Assembly: GCF_030730865.1 (NCBI RefSeq)
Contig: NZ_JAVALZ010000001.1
Location: 1,364,001 to 1,428,000, forward strand
Direction: 5' to 3'
Origin: Uliginosibacterium sp. 31-16
Lineage (GTDB): Bacteria; Pseudomonadota; Gammaproteobacteria; Burkholderiales; Rhodocyclaceae
Length of the DNA stretch: 64,000 nucleotides
Position 1 is the stretch's first letter, and every line of letters starts with the position of its first letter. A program made the position numbers and the translations under genes. Under the pieces are notes generated by a model. It did no database searches. It was not told the DNA's origin and saw nothing but the letters and a program-made list of their open reading frames with translations. Shown piece by piece: positions 25,803-34,667 of the stretch.

Positions 25803-26791
25803 GCCATCACCTCGGCGAGCACGGCTTCGAACTTTTCCCATTCTTCCTCTGCGCCCGGCAGGCCGATGCGCAGGCCGCCGTCATGTTCGCGCGTGAGGAC
25901 TGCGCGTTTGGCGAAGGCGATGAACAGCTCATGTGCCAGCGGTGTCGGCACCCAGCGGAACAGCGCGCAGCCGGAGGGTGAGGGCAGACCGTGGGCGGCG
26001 AGCAAGGCCGCGAGGCGGGCGCTGGCTGCGTGCAGGCTGTTCGCGGTGGTCTCGCGCCAGGCGCGGTCGGCCAGCGCACGTTGCGCCACCCAGCGTGCCG
26101 GGCCGCTGACGGTCCACGGGCCGAGGCGCTCATTGAGCTGATCGAGCACATGGTCTTTCGCGGCGATGAAGCCACAGCGGATGCCCGCGAGCCCCCAGAA
26201 CTTGCCGAGTGAGCGCAGGACGACCAGCCCCGGCTGATTGGCATCGCCCAGCACGCTGAGCTCGGGGCTTGCATCGATGAAGGCTTCATCCACCACCAGC
26301 AGGCCGCCCCGGGTGGCGAGGCGAGAATGCCATGCGCGTAGCGTGGCGGGCGGCACGAGTCGGCCGGTGGGATTGTTCGGATTGGTGAGCAGCAGTACGT
26401 CGAGCCGCTCGACGGCCTGTTCGGCGTCCTCGTAAGCAACGCTCTCGACCGGATGCCCGGCGCCGACCCAGGCCTTCAGATGTTCGGCGTAGCACGGTGA
26501 CAGAATTCCGACCCGGCGCGGGCTGAACAGTTGTGGCAGGATCTGGATCGCGGCCTGCGAGCCGGCCAGCGGCAGCACGCGATGGCCGCCGAAACAGGCG
26601 AGGCTGGCCATGGCCAGACCGTCGTCGTCTTCGGGCAGGCGGCGCCACACTTCGGCAGGTAGCGACGGCACCGGCCAGCCCCGCGGATTGATGCCGGTGG
26701 ACAGATCCAGCCAGCGCTGCAGCGGAATGCGGAAATCATGCGCGGCGGCACGCAGGCGGCCGCCGTGCTGGAGGCTAGAAGAGGTGGACAA
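25799..26791 (-). CDS. cobC: Threonine-phosphate decarboxylase-type PLP enzyme of cobalamin synthesis
   Basis: Makes the (R)-1-amino-2-propanol phosphate linker from L-threonine phosphate (called CobD in Salmonella, CobC in Pseudomonas). The 330-residue fold-type I aminotransferase has [47 protein letters not shown] and the PLP-lysine region [18 protein letters not shown]. It overlaps the end of cbiB by 17 nt and the cobQ start by 4 nt. A second, unrelated gene at 17900 carries the same symbol in the phosphatase nomenclature. Confidence 0.93.
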   Translation of the reverse strand: MSTSSSLQHGGRLRAAAHDFRIPLQRWLDLSTGINPRGWPVPSLPAEVWRRLPEDDDGLAMASLACFGGHRVLPLAGSQAAIQILPQLFSPRRVGILSPCYAEHLKAWVGAGHPVESVAYEDAEQAVERLDVLLLTNPNNPTGRLVPPATLRAWHSRLATRGGLLVVDEAFIDASPELSVLGDANQPGLVVLRSLGKFWGLAGIRCGFIAAKDHVLDQLNERLGPWTVSGPARWVAQRALADRAWRETTANSLHAASARLAALLAAHGLPSPSGCALFRWVPTPLAHELFIAFAKRAVLTREHDGGLRIGLPGAEEEWEKFEAVLAEVMA

Positions 26792-27683
26792 GCGTGTCTC
26801 CCAAACCCATCACCGCGATCCAGACCAGCAGGCTGCGCGAAATCAGCGTCAGTGCGCGCGGAATGTCGCGCCCCTCGGCAGGGCGGCCTTCGCCGAGCAG
26901 CGGACGCTCTTCGACGATGCCTTCATAGATGGCGGCACCACCGAGTTGCAGGCCGAGGCTGCCTGCACCCGCAGCCATTACCGGGCCGGCATTGGGGCTG
27001 CTCCAGCCGGCGGCCTGCGCACGCCAGCTGCGCAGGGCGCGGCGCCATTCGCCGAGCAGGGCGTAAGTGAGTGCGGTGAGCCGGGCCGGGATGAAGTTCA
27101 GCACATCATCGACGCGTGCCGCGATGCGGCCGAATTCGTTGAAGCGCGCATTGCGGTAGCCCCACATCGCGTCCAGGGTGTTGGCGAGCCGGTACAGGAT
27201 CACACCTGGCGCGCCGGCCACGGCACACCAGAACAGCGCGCCGAAGATTGCGTCGTTGCCGTTTTCCAGCAAGGATTCGGTGGTGGCGCGGGCGATCTGC
27301 TCCTCGTTCATCCGGGTGGTTTCTCGGCTGACGAGGTAGCCGGTGCGACGGCGGGCTTCTTCCATGTCGCCATGCTGCAGGGCTTGCGCCACGTCATGCC
27401 CGTGTTCGGTCAGCGCCCGCGCGCCAAGGGCGAAATAGAGGGCGATGCCATCCACAATCCAGCCGTGCTGGAGACCCGCCAGCAGTAAGGCTCCCAGAGC
27501 AAGGGGGGCTACGAGGAGCGTCCAGCCTAGCGCTCCACGCAGGATGCGTGCAGAGCCTTTGTTGATGCGCCTCTCCAGCCATGCTGCGCTGCGCCCGAAG
27601 CCCACCAGCGGATGCCAGCGCGGCACTTCGCCGAGAAGACGGTCGAGCAGTACACCGAGGAGAATTGCCAGCGTGATCGTCAT
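26775..27683 (-). CDS. cbiB: Adenosylcobinamide-phosphate synthase (membrane)
   Basis: Condenses adenosylcobyric acid with aminopropanol phosphate. The 302-residue inner-membrane protein carries the family motifs [19 protein letters not shown] near the start, [20 protein letters not shown] and [16 protein letters not shown] in the middle, and [19 protein letters not shown]. Also known as CobD in Pseudomonas nomenclature. The start overlaps the cobB stop by 4 nt. Confidence 0.95.
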   Translation of the reverse strand: MTITLAILLGVLLDRLLGEVPRWHPLVGFGRSAAWLERRINKGSARILRGALGWTLLVAPLALGALLLAGLQHGWIVDGIALYFALGARALTEHGHDVAQALQHGDMEEARRRTGYLVSRETTRMNEEQIARATTESLLENGNDAIFGALFWCAVAGAPGVILYRLANTLDAMWGYRNARFNEFGRIAARVDDVLNFIPARLTALTYALLGEWRRALRSWRAQAAGWSSPNAGPVMAAGAGSLGLQLGGAAIYEGIVEERPLLGEGRPAEGRDIPRALTLISRSLLVWIAVMGLGDTLVHLF

Positions 27684-28963
27684 GCGGTGAACAGCGCGGC
27701 GACCGCGTCCGGGTTGGATGGGAAGTAAAAGTGGATATAGCTCGCCGTGGTGCGCCCCACGCGATACACCGCTTCGGTCGTCGGCCCGCCATTCGGATTC
27801 GTGCCGGTGGCGATCGGTGTGAGCGGTGTTTCGCTGCGCGAGTAGTGGAAGCTGTGGCCGCGCAGGCTGCCTTCGGGCAGGTCGACAGCCTGCAGGCCCA
27901 GAGCGGCGAGTTTCTTCTGCATCAGTGCCGCGCCTTCGAGCAGACCGAAGCCGGCGTGCATGGCGCCGTCGGCGGTCACCAGGGTTTCAAACAGGCTCAT
28001 CATGCCGCCGCATTCCGCGAGCAGCGGTTTTTCCGCTGAACTGTGGGCGAGCAGGGCCAGCTGCATGTCGCTGTTGGCAGCGATCTTCGCAGCATGCAAT
28101 TCGGGATAGCCGCCCGGCAGCCAGACGGCATCGCAGGCGGGCAGAGTCTCGTCGCGCAGTGGCGAGAAGAACGTCAGCTCTGCACCCAGCGCTCGCAATG
28201 TGTCAAGGTTGGCCGGATAGCTGAAGCAGAAGGCTTCGTCGTGGGCGACAGCGATGCGCTGGCCTTTCAATCGGGAGTGGGGAGTGGGAAGTGGGGCGTC
28301 GGAAACCCCTTCCCATTCGAGAATGAGTGAAGGGTCAAAGCGTAGCGCCGCGGCTGCTTTGTCCAGCTTGGCGTCCAGATCAGCCAGTTCGGCGGCCGGC
28401 AGCAGGCCCAGATGGCGTTCGGGCAGGGTGATCGCCGCTTCGCGCGGCAGCCAGCCGAGGCCGGGAATGTGCGGTGGCAGGGATTCAAACAGCATGTCGG
28501 CATGGCGTTCGCTGCCGACACGGTTGGCAATCACGCCGGCGAACTCCAGATCGGGCTGAAAGCTTGCCAGTCCGTGTGCCAGCGCGCCGAAAGTCTGGGC
28601 CATGGCGCTGCCGTCGATGACGGCGACAATCGGCAAGCCGAAGGCGCGGGTCAGATCGGCGCTGGAGGGTTTGCCGTCGAAGAGGCCCATCACGCCTTCG
28701 ACGAGGATCAGGTCTGCATCCTGTGCAGCTTGGGCGAGCAGCGCGCGGCAGTGCTCGAGGCCGCCCATGAACAGATCAAGCTGATAGCAGGGGGCGCCGC
28801 TGGCGCGTTCGTGAATCATCGGGTCGAGGAAGTCCGGCCCGGTCTTGAACACGCGGACGCGCTCGCCACGTGCACGTGCCTGGCGGGCCAGCGCAGCGGT
28901 GACGGTGGTCTTGCCCTGGCCGGAGGCGGGCGCGGCGATGAGGAAGGCGCGACAAGTGCTCAT
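27680..28963 (-). CDS. cobB: Cobyrinic acid a,c-diamide synthase
   Basis: Uses glutamine and ATP to amidate the a and c carboxylates of the corrin ring. The 427-residue protein has the P-loop [50 protein letters not shown], and a C-terminal amidotransferase domain with the catalytic Cys in [16 protein letters not shown] and the region GHSFHYSR. Three 7-bp tandem repeats (GGGAGTG, 28273-28293) lie in frame between the two domains. It starts 6 bp after the cobO stop. Confidence 0.95.
   Translation of the reverse strand: MSTCRAFLIAAPASGQGKTTVTAALARQARARGERVRVFKTGPDFLDPMIHERASGAPCYQLDLFMGGLEHCRALLAQAAQDADLILVEGVMGLFDGKPSSADLTRAFGLPIVAVIDGSAMAQTFGALAHGLASFQPDLEFAGVIANRVGSERHADMLFESLPPHIPGLGWLPREAAITLPERHLGLLPAAELADLDAKLDKAAAALRFDPSLILEWEGVSDAPLPTPHSRLKGQRIAVAHDEAFCFSYPANLDTLRALGAELTFFSPLRDETLPACDAVWLPGGYPELHAAKIAANSDMQLALLAHSSAEKPLLAECGGMMSLFETLVTADGAMHAGFGLLEGAALMQKKLAALGLQAVDLPEGSLRGHSFHYSRSETPLTPIATGTNPNGGPTTEAVYRVGRTTASYIHFYFPSNPDAVAALFTA
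28273..28296. repeat. Short tandem heptamer repeat within cobB
   Basis: GGGAGTG GGGAGTG GGAAGTG GGG, three 7-bp units, in frame within cobB. It encodes a Pro/Thr/Leu-rich inter-domain linker. It resembles the heptamer arrays in the accB-accC spacer in unit length but not in sequence. Confidence 0.6.
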
Positions 28964-28969
28964 GCGTTG

Positions 28970-29584
28970 TTACCACTCGACGCCGGGCATGGCTTTCACG
29001 CCGGCGTGATAGGCATGCTTGGTCAGATCCATGGTGGTCACCGTGTCAGCGATTTCGATCAGACCTTCGGGGGCGGCACGGCCGGTGATGATCACATGTT
29101 GCATGGCGGGGCGGCTGTCGAGTTCATGTGTGACTTCATCCAGCGGCAGCCAGCCGTATTTCAGTGTGTAGGTGAATTCGTCGAGAATCAGCAGATCGAT
29201 GGCCGGGTCGCGCAGATAGACCAGCGCCTGTTCCCAGGCCACGCGCGCGGTAGCTGTGTCCTTGGCGTTGTCCTGGGTGTCCCAGGTGAAGCCGTCGCCC
29301 ATCACATGCCATGTCACGCGCGGGTGATCGCGGAAGAAGGCTTCCTCGCCGGTGTCCGAGCGATTCTTGATGAACTGGACCACCGCGCAGTTCATGCCGT
29401 GGCCTAGGGCGCGGGCCAGCACGCCGAAAGCCGCGCTGCTCTTGCCCTTGCCGTTGCCGGTGTTGATCAGCAGCAGGCCGCGTTCTTCGCTGGCCTCGGC
29501 GATGTGAGCGTCAATGATGGCTTTCTTGCGTTCCATGCGCGCTTTGTGGCGGGCTTCTTTGTCTGGATTGTTTTCTTTTGTCAT
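28970..29584 (-). CDS. cobO: Corrinoid adenosyltransferase (CobA/CobO/BtuR type)
   Basis: Transfers the 5'-deoxyadenosyl group from ATP to the cobalt of corrinoids. The 204-residue protein has a Lys/Arg-rich N-terminal helix (RHKARMERKKAII), the P-loop INTGNGKGKSSAAFGVLARA, and LLILDEFTYTLKYGWLPLDE and VIITGRAAPEGLIEIADTVT. It stands between btuB and cobB on the same strand, 53 bp after btuB. Confidence 0.96.
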   Translation of the reverse strand: MTKENNPDKEARHKARMERKKAIIDAHIAEASEERGLLLINTGNGKGKSSAAFGVLARALGHGMNCAVVQFIKNRSDTGEEAFFRDHPRVTWHVMGDGFTWDTQDNAKDTATARVAWEQALVYLRDPAIDLLILDEFTYTLKYGWLPLDEVTHELDSRPAMQHVIITGRAAPEGLIEIADTVTTMDLTKHAYHAGVKAMPGVEW

Positions 29585-29637
29585 GTCGGGGTGTTCCGCT
29601 AGGTCGCAGCCGGCGGGGCGCCGGCTGCGGGCCGATC

Positions 29638-31458
29638 TTACTTCGGTTGGTAGCGCACGGTCACGAAAGCGCCGATGCCAGGCTGGTTGTAGCCATCGAT
29701 CGTTTCATAGCGTTTGTCGAGGGCATTCTCGATGCGGGTCTGGACGCGCCACTCCTTGTCGATGCTGTATTCGGCGCGTAGATCCAGTGTGGCATAGCCG
29801 CCCAGCTTTACCGTGTTGGCGGCATCGTTGTAGCGTTTGCCGACCGCATTCAGACTGGTACCGAAGGACCACGCGCCAAACGGCTGGTCGATGTCGAAAC
29901 GGGCTGACTGACGGGCACGCCGCACGAGCAGCTTGCTGTTGCTACCTGACACGTCCTTCGGGTCGAGGAAGGTCACGCTGGCGGCGAGTTTTGTATCGCC
30001 AAATCGTTGATTGGCGCCAAGCTCCAGACCTTTGATGCGTGCGGCAGAAACGTTGTCGGGCGCCCAGCGGTAAGGGTCGGCGGGAGTCGGGGCGGGTGCC
30101 CAGGCGATGAGGTTCTTCACGTCAGTACGGAAGGCGCTGATCTGCCAATTGAAGTCGCCACGCTTGCCACTGGCACCGATCTCGCTGCTGCGGGATTTTT
30201 CTGGCTGCAGATCGGGGCTTTCTGCGCCCGGCCAGTACAGGTCATTGAAGGTGGGTGCCTTGAACGCCGTGCCATAACTTGCACGCAGGCGCAGGGCAGG
30301 CGAAAAGGTGTAGCCCGCAGCTGCACTGCCTGTGTTGTGATGCCCGTATTGTTCGTTCTTGTCGTGGCGTGCGGCAAATTGCAGATCGAAGGCCCCCAGA
30401 TCTGCCAGGTATTGCGCGAAGGCAGCCTGGTTGGTGCGTTTGCTGCGCTCATACGGGGTTGAGCTGAGTATCTCGTCATACTGATAGTCGAGGCCGGCGA
30501 CGAGCTGGTGACCTTTGCTCAAGGTAACATCGTTCTGCCATGCGGCCTGAGACCGGCGGGTATCAAAGCGGGAGTAAAACTTCTCGTTCGTGAAGTTGCG
30601 GCTGGCGTCCAGACTTTGTGCCAGACGGACGCTGCTGCTGTAGTTGTCGTTCGGGACGAAACGCAGGTTGCCGCCATAAACATCTTGTTGAACGTCGCTT
30701 GAATTGGGGCTGCCATCGTTCTCGTTGCGGCCTTCCGTATGCAAAGCCTGCAGGTCGAAACTCAGCTTTTCACCGATGCGGCCGCCACCGCGCACACTGC
30801 CCGAGTTGCGGGAGTAACCGTCCCGGTCGCCCTCGGTGTAGTTGTTGCGGGCATTGATGCCACTGGTTGTGAAACCGGAGGTGGCGAGGTTCAGCCAGGC
30901 GTCCGGCGAGCCAAACCCGCCAGCCGCCGCGCCTTCGAAGGTATGGCGGGTGCCGCCGGACAGACTGATGCTGAGAGGCTGGGGGCCTTTTTTCGTAAAG
31001 ATCTGCACTACGCCACCAATTGCTTCCGATCCGTACAGGCTGGCACGCGGGCCACGCACGAGCTCGATGCGTTCGATCAGCTCGACCGGGATGTCCTGCA
31101 GCGAGGCGCTGCCGCTGGTGGCTGAACCGACCTTTACGCCATCAATCAGCACCAGAGTGTGACCATCGCTGGTGCCGCGCAGGAATAATGAAGTTGCCTT
31201 GCCGGGACCGCCGTTATTGACCAGTTGCACGCCCGGCAGGCCACGCAACAGGTCGGAGACGGACTGGACTTGTTGTTGTTCGATCTCCTTGCGCGTGATG
31301 ACGGTGACCGAAGACAAGGTTTCGTCAGCGGTGCGCGCCACGCGATTGGCGGTGACGACAACCGGCTCAAGCTCGGTTTCCTGCGCTTGCGCGAAGACTG
31401 ATGGGGACAGAACCAGCGCAATAGCCGCTGGCAGGACTTTGTTGCGATTGAATTTCAA
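29638..31458 (-). CDS. btuB: TonB-dependent cobalamin outer-membrane receptor
   Basis: A 606-residue receptor that imports corrinoids across the outer membrane. The start is inferred to be TTG at 31458, 7 nt after AAGGAG, as the following residues form a signal peptide (KFNRNKVLPAAIALVLSPS, cleaved near VFAQA). After a TonB-box-like ELEPVVVTANR come the plug domain (SVSDLLRGLPGVQLVNNGG, VELIERIELVRGPRASLYGS, EAIGGVVQIFTKKG) and a 22-strand-type barrel ending in aromatic-rich GAFVTVRYQPK. The longer frame up to 31773 runs through the riboswitch. It is the first gene of the cobalamin operon. Confidence 0.92.
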   Translation of the reverse strand: MKFNRNKVLPAAIALVLSPSVFAQAQETELEPVVVTANRVARTADETLSSVTVITRKEIEQQQVQSVSDLLRGLPGVQLVNNGGPGKATSLFLRGTSDGHTLVLIDGVKVGSATSGSASLQDIPVELIERIELVRGPRASLYGSEAIGGVVQIFTKKGPQPLSISLSGGTRHTFEGAAAGGFGSPDAWLNLATSGFTTSGINARNNYTEGDRDGYSRNSGSVRGGGRIGEKLSFDLQALHTEGRNENDGSPNSSDVQQDVYGGNLRFVPNDNYSSSVRLAQSLDASRNFTNEKFYSRFDTRRSQAAWQNDVTLSKGHQLVAGLDYQYDEILSSTPYERSKRTNQAAFAQYLADLGAFDLQFAARHDKNEQYGHHNTGSAAAGYTFSPALRLRASYGTAFKAPTFNDLYWPGAESPDLQPEKSRSSEIGASGKRGDFNWQISAFRTDVKNLIAWAPAPTPADPYRWAPDNVSAARIKGLELGANQRFGDTKLAASVTFLDPKDVSGSNSKLLVRRARQSARFDIDQPFGAWSFGTSLNAVGKRYNDAANTVKLGGYATLDLRAEYSIDKEWRVQTRIENALDKRYETIDGYNQPGIGAFVTVRYQPK

Positions 31459-31582
31459 GACGAAGCTCCTTCCGTGCCGCCCGCACGGGTGATAGATAAG
31501 GGCGGGGTGTCGGGAAGGAGAAAAGGCGGATCGCGAACAGGCGTTCCGGTCATCGCCCTCCGCAATGCACCTCGTTGGGCTT

Positions 31583-31742
31583 CGGGCCGGTCTCCGGACT
31601 CGCGAGTGAAGAAAGACTCTTCCAACGCAGCGCCTTCCCGTGCGAAAGCACAGTGGCTGCCTGCTGCGTCTTGACTCGCTTACCGTTGCGGGGGCAGTGC
31701 CGGCTTGGCCGGCTTCATGTGAAGGGCGCACCGGCTTCCCGT
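31583..31742 (-). promoter_or_regulatory. Cobalamin riboswitch controlling btuB and the B12 operon
   Basis: On the minus strand the canonical elements appear in order: GGGAAGCCGGTG, GCCGGCACTGCCCCCGCAAC followed by GGTAAGC, the B12-box region GCAGCCACTGTGC, GGGAAGG, and the closing AGTCCGGAGACCGGCC. Adenosylcobalamin binding normally lowers expression of the downstream genes. It ends 125 nt before the btuB TTG, leaving room for an expression platform. The gap 31459-31868 holds nothing else apparent. Confidence 0.95.
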
Positions 31743-31868
31743 TTAATCTGCGTGAAAGGCTTCGCGCAGACACCTGAAGCAGGGCGGATTCTACCGTACG
31801 GCATCTGACGCGTCGATCAAGGCGGCTTGCCTTGACCTGCTTCCGGCCCCGGCACTACCATCCCTGTC

Positions 31869-32072
31869 ATGGATGCCGAACTGACCAATCTGGAAAGCCG
31901 ACTTGCTTCGCTGCTTGAGGCATATCAGGGCTTGCGCAGCGAAAACCGCGAGCTGACTGCTCGCGTTGCAACCTTGCAGGTTGAGAATCACCGCTTGGCC
32001 GAAAAGGTTGGTCTGGTGACTGACCGGATTGAGCGTTTGCTGGCCCGCCTGCCCGTCGAGGATGAAGCCTGA
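31869..32072 (+). CDS. ZapB-like small coiled-coil protein
   Basis: A 67-residue, fully helical protein with heptads of Leu (LESRLASLLEAY, LRSENRELTARVATLQVEN). It resembles the short ZapB-type coiled-coil proteins that sit before zapA in betaproteobacteria and cooperate with ZapA at the FtsZ ring. The last base overlaps the zapA start (TGATG), so they are coupled. Confidence 0.8.
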   Translation: MDAELTNLESRLASLLEAYQGLRSENRELTARVATLQVENHRLAEKVGLVTDRIERLLARLPVEDEA

Positions 32073-32374
32073 TGGCAAACGAAACCATTGCCATCCAGAT
32101 CATGGGTCGGGACTATCAGGTCTCGGTCAAGCCCGAAGAAAAGGAAACCTTGCAAGCGGCCGTCGTGATGGTTAACGACAAGCTGCAACAGTTGCTCGGC
32201 AAGAACTCCTCGGGCAGCGAATCCACTGCGGTGATGTGCGCGCTGATGATTGCGCATGAGGCGGTGGTGGCGCAGCGTACGTCTGTTCTGGACATGCCTG
32301 CGTACCAGCGTAGAATTGTTGCCATGGTCGAAAGAATCGATCAGGCTTCAGCTGTACAGGAGAAGCTTTTTTAG
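32072..32374 (+). CDS. zapA: Cell division protein ZapA
   Basis: A 100-residue FtsZ-associated protein promoting Z-ring bundling. It shows the N-terminal globular part (IAIQIMGRDYQVSVKPEEKE, LQAAVVMVNDKLQQL) and a C-terminal helix for dimer coiled coil. The zapA-6S RNA order is conserved in beta- and gammaproteobacteria and supports both calls. Confidence 0.93.
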   Translation: MANETIAIQIMGRDYQVSVKPEEKETLQAAVVMVNDKLQQLLGKNSSGSESTAVMCALMIAHEAVVAQRTSVLDMPAYQRRIVAMVERIDQASAVQEKLF

Positions 32375-32472
32375 ACCGGCTGTGAAGTCAGGGGATGTCC
32401 TCACAGAAGTTTGTGGATTCCTGACCCATAAAGATATCAAGGGTTGCATGCAACATGCGCGGCCCAGCAGGC

Positions 32473-32653
32473 TTTCCCCTGCGGTGTTCGTTGGAGCCTT
32501 AAACTCCTTGAACCAATGTCTACGTGACATGGTTGTCGGCCCACCAAGCCGCTGTTGTGAGCGCCCCTTAGCCGGGTGCACCTGAAGCGGCCGGGTAGAT
32601 GACCCCCTGAACCCAGGTTCAGGAATACGGCTCGACGGCACATGTGGGGGAAC
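32473..32653 (+). ncRNA. ssrS: 6S RNA, regulator of RNA polymerase holoenzyme
   Basis: The terminal stem is TTCCCCTGCGGTGT (from 32474) with CACATGTGGGGGAA (to 32652), allowing wobble and one bulge. Inside are 6S hallmarks: GTTCGTTGGAGCCTTAAACT followed by CCTTGAACCAA, matching the GCCUUAAA...UUGAACC arrangement of known 6S. It lies just after zapA, where ssrS normally is, and is followed 8 nt later by a terminator. Ends are approximate. 6S RNA mimics an open promoter and sequesters sigma-70 polymerase in stationary phase. Confidence 0.9.
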
Positions 32654-32660
32654 CTATACG

Positions 32661-32690
32661 GGGCGCGGAACATTTGTTCCGCGCCCTTTT
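32661..32690 (+). terminator. Intrinsic terminator of 6S RNA
   Basis: GGGCGCGGAAC, loop ATTT, GTTCCGCGCCC and TTTT. A perfect 11-bp stem. Confidence 0.92.
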
Positions 32691-32865
32691 CGTTGACGCA
32701 CGGATTTGTTGCAGACGTGTTGCGGGAAAACCACGATAAAAAAGTTTTTAGGGAAAAAGCAAAACTGATAGCCCCATTAGTTCAAATGATGTGTAAGAAT
32801 GTTTTCACCACGGAGTCAGCTCCGCGCCGACAAGCGCCAGGGCACACCATGGGGAGTGAGGAGAC

Positions 32866-33101
32866 CGGCGTTCCATCAGAGAACGCCATATAAGTGACCG
32901 CACCTGCTGCAGTTTGGGTAGCGATCAGCGCAGCAGCACCGGCAGCCGGGCCCGTTGGGGGCCCGGTTTGCGAAACAGTTTATGACCGTAGCCAGTGGCT
33001 GCGGTTGCGGGCGAGAGACCGCAAGAAGGGGGAGGGAAATCCGAGACGGATTTCCTCAATTTGGGACGGGAAGTCACTGAAGTGGCTTCCCGTTTTTTTT
33101 T
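32866..33101 (+). ncRNA. Candidate structured non-coding RNA (six hairpins including terminator)
   Basis: In the gap after 6S RNA several short-loop hairpins follow one another: GGCGTTC/GAACGCC (32867-32887), CCGGGCCC/GGGCCCGG (32946-32966), CCGTAGCC/GGCTGCGG with a 3-nt loop (32986-33004), TTGCGG/CCGCAA (33005-33024), and GGAAATCCG/CGGATTTCC with loop AGA (33035-33055). The series ends in a perfect terminator (ACGGGAAG/CTTCCCGT, 33066-33093) followed by eight Ts. An A/T-rich tract at 32727-32815 upstream could hold a promoter. No coding frame here has convincing character, and no RNA family is recognised. Confidence 0.4.
33066..33101 (+). terminator. Strong intrinsic terminator before the YpfJ-type gene
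   Basis: ACGGGAAGTCAC, loop TGAA, GTGGCTTCCCGT with an internal T-G pair, then a run of T residues. Confidence 0.92.
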
Positions 33102-33170
33102 CGCCCCGTTTTTGCCTGCATCCCCGTGTGCCAGAATGCAATGAACACCTGATCCTCAAGAGAGGCAAAC

Positions 33171-34013
33171 ATGCGTTTCGAAGACGGCGGAGAAAGCAGC
33201 AATGTCGAGGATCGGCGTGGTGGTCGGATTGGAGGTCGCTCGATCGGGATAGGCACTGTGGTGCTGGCAATTGCCGCCTGGTATTTCGGTATCGATCCGA
33301 GCTTTCTGTTGAACGGCACCGAGGTGTCCTCTGTGTCGCAACAGGATGCCCGTCCGGTAAATGCCTCTCCCCACGAAGAAGCGCTCAAGCACTTTGTTTC
33401 GCAGGTGCTGGCCGATACTGAAAAGACCTGGGGCATCTTGTTCCGCAATGCCGGCAAACAGTATGTCGAACCGCGGCTGGTACTTTTTCGGGGCGCTACC
33501 GAAACTGCGTGTGGCACCGGACAGGCCGCGATGGGACCGTTCTATTGCCCCGCTGACGAGAAGGTTTATATCGATCTCGGTTTCTACGACGATTTGCAGC
33601 AGCGTTTCAAGGCTCCTGGCGATGCGGCGCAGGCTTACGTGATTGCCCACGAGGTTGGGCATCATGTTCAGAAGCTGCTTGGCGTTTCCGAAAAAGTGCA
33701 ACAGGCACGTTCGCGTCTGCCCGAGGCGCAGGCCAATGCACTGTCAGTAAAGCTCGAGTTGCAGGCAGACTGCCTTGCCGGAATCTGGGTGCATTACGCG
33801 AATCAGGAACGGCAAGTGCTCGAGGCCGGAGATATTGAGGAAGTGCTTGGCGCAGCAACGGCAATCGGCGATGACACGCTGCAGAAAAAGGCGCGTGGCT
33901 ATGTCACTCCTGACAGTTTTACTCATGGATCATCGGTTCAGCGGATGCAGTGGTTCAGGCGTGGATTCGATAGCGGCAGCCTCAAGCAGTGCGACACTTT
34001 TCAACGCAGTTAG
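33171..34013 (+). CDS. YpfJ/KPN_02809-family neutral zinc metallopeptidase-like protein
   Basis: A 280-residue protein. After a short Arg/Gly-rich N-terminus comes one membrane helix (about 24-41), then a periplasmic metallopeptidase domain. Key features are ACGTGQAAMGPFYCPADEKV, YIDLGFYDDL and the zinc-binding AYVIAHEVGHHVQKLLG (HExxH). A later segment, LQADCLAGIWVHYA, supplies the third zinc ligand, an Asp/Glu. The family is conserved but its substrates are unknown. AGAGAGGCAAAC precedes the ATG. The gene is preceded by a strong terminator and is probably monocistronic. Confidence 0.9.
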   Translation: MRFEDGGESSNVEDRRGGRIGGRSIGIGTVVLAIAAWYFGIDPSFLLNGTEVSSVSQQDARPVNASPHEEALKHFVSQVLADTEKTWGILFRNAGKQYVEPRLVLFRGATETACGTGQAAMGPFYCPADEKVYIDLGFYDDLQQRFKAPGDAAQAYVIAHEVGHHVQKLLGVSEKVQQARSRLPEAQANALSVKLELQADCLAGIWVHYANQERQVLEAGDIEEVLGAATAIGDDTLQKKARGYVTPDSFTHGSSVQRMQWFRRGFDSGSLKQCDTFQRS

Positions 34014-34160
34014 TCCGCAGAACCAGGCGGGTGGCGGGTTTACCCACGATGGGGAATGCCCGGGTTTCTCGAAAACCCTGATAAATATCAGCGCTTTCCT
34101 TGCATAGCATGAAGTACAGGCAACAAGGTTCCTGCTTCATTTTGCCAAGGAGGAGTGATC

Positions 34161-34361
34161 ATGAGACTGATGGAAGCTGCGTATCCTGGTATCGAGCACC
34201 AGAAATACCGTGATGATGAAGTGTGCGAACAGGAAGGCCTGCATGACGAAATTGCTCCGCCTGACAGACTGACACACCTGCTTGGTGATCGTGTAACAGG
34301 CCCGCGGGGACGGAGTGAGGATTTTGATATGCAGATGCTGCTGAAGGGCGGCCTGATGTAG
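34161..34361 (+). CDS. Small acidic protein with very strong ribosome-binding site
   Basis: A 66-residue ORF beginning ATG at 34161, with AAGGAGG standing exactly 7 nt before it, as good a Shine-Dalgarno as any in the window. The product is acidic in the middle (YRDDEVCEQEGLHDEIAPP) and has no recognised domain, signal or membrane segment. An intrinsic terminator follows 24 bp after the stop. The isolated, terminator-bounded position and leader favour a real gene; lack of homology knowledge keeps confidence modest. Confidence 0.45.
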   Translation: MRLMEAAYPGIEHQKYRDDEVCEQEGLHDEIAPPDRLTHLLGDRVTGPRGRSEDFDMQMLLKGGLM

Positions 34362-34385
34362 TAGAAAACAAATCTGGCCCATAGC

Positions 34386-34414
34386 GAAGCCCGCGCAAGC
34401 GGGCTTCTGTTTTC
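34386..34414 (+). terminator. Intrinsic terminator after the 66-residue ORF
   Basis: GAAGCCCGC, loop GCAA, GCGGGCTTC, then TGTTTTC. Confidence 0.8.
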
Positions 34415-34423
34415 TGGCTGCCG

Positions 34424-34458
34424 CAAAAAACAGAAAGGCCAGCTGCGGGCTGGCCTTG
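34424..34458 (-). terminator. Intrinsic terminator of tRNA-Gly
   Basis: AAGGCCAGC/GCTGGCCTT with a 5-nt loop (34435-34457); on the minus strand it is followed by TCTGTTTTTT. It begins 4 nt past the tRNA 3' end. Confidence 0.85.
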
Positions 34459-34461
34459 AAG

Positions 34462-34535
34462 TGGAGCGGGCGATGAGAATCGAACTCACGGCTCTAGCTT
34501 GGGAAGCTAGGGTATTACCATTATACGACGCCCGC
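34462..34535 (-). tRNA. tRNA-Gly (anticodon CCC)
   Basis: A 74-nt cloverleaf. Acceptor GCGGGCG/CGCCCGC, anticodon stem CTAGC/GCTAG around TTCCCAA (anticodon CCC, reads GGG), T arm GTGAG-TTCGATT-CTCAT, discriminator T and encoded CCA. It is divergent from thiS. Confidence 0.95.
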
Positions 34536-34667
34536 TCAAGCTGCCTTCTTGCAAGGCAGGCCGCGATTGTAGGGCCGGGCACGGCCCTGCGCAAGCCTTG
34601 GCTTTCGGGCACATGTTAAACTCGGCGCCGCTTCGGGCCTGCCTTCATGGCCCGCGAAAGAGCCCTC

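Noticed and set aside
32894-33421. 175-residue plus-strand ORF in the gap after 6S RNA
   Set aside because: It runs through several hairpins and a strong terminator into the metalloprotease gene in another frame. No domain is seen.
34540-34667. TPP riboswitch before thiS
   Set aside because: The thi-box words seen before thiC are absent.
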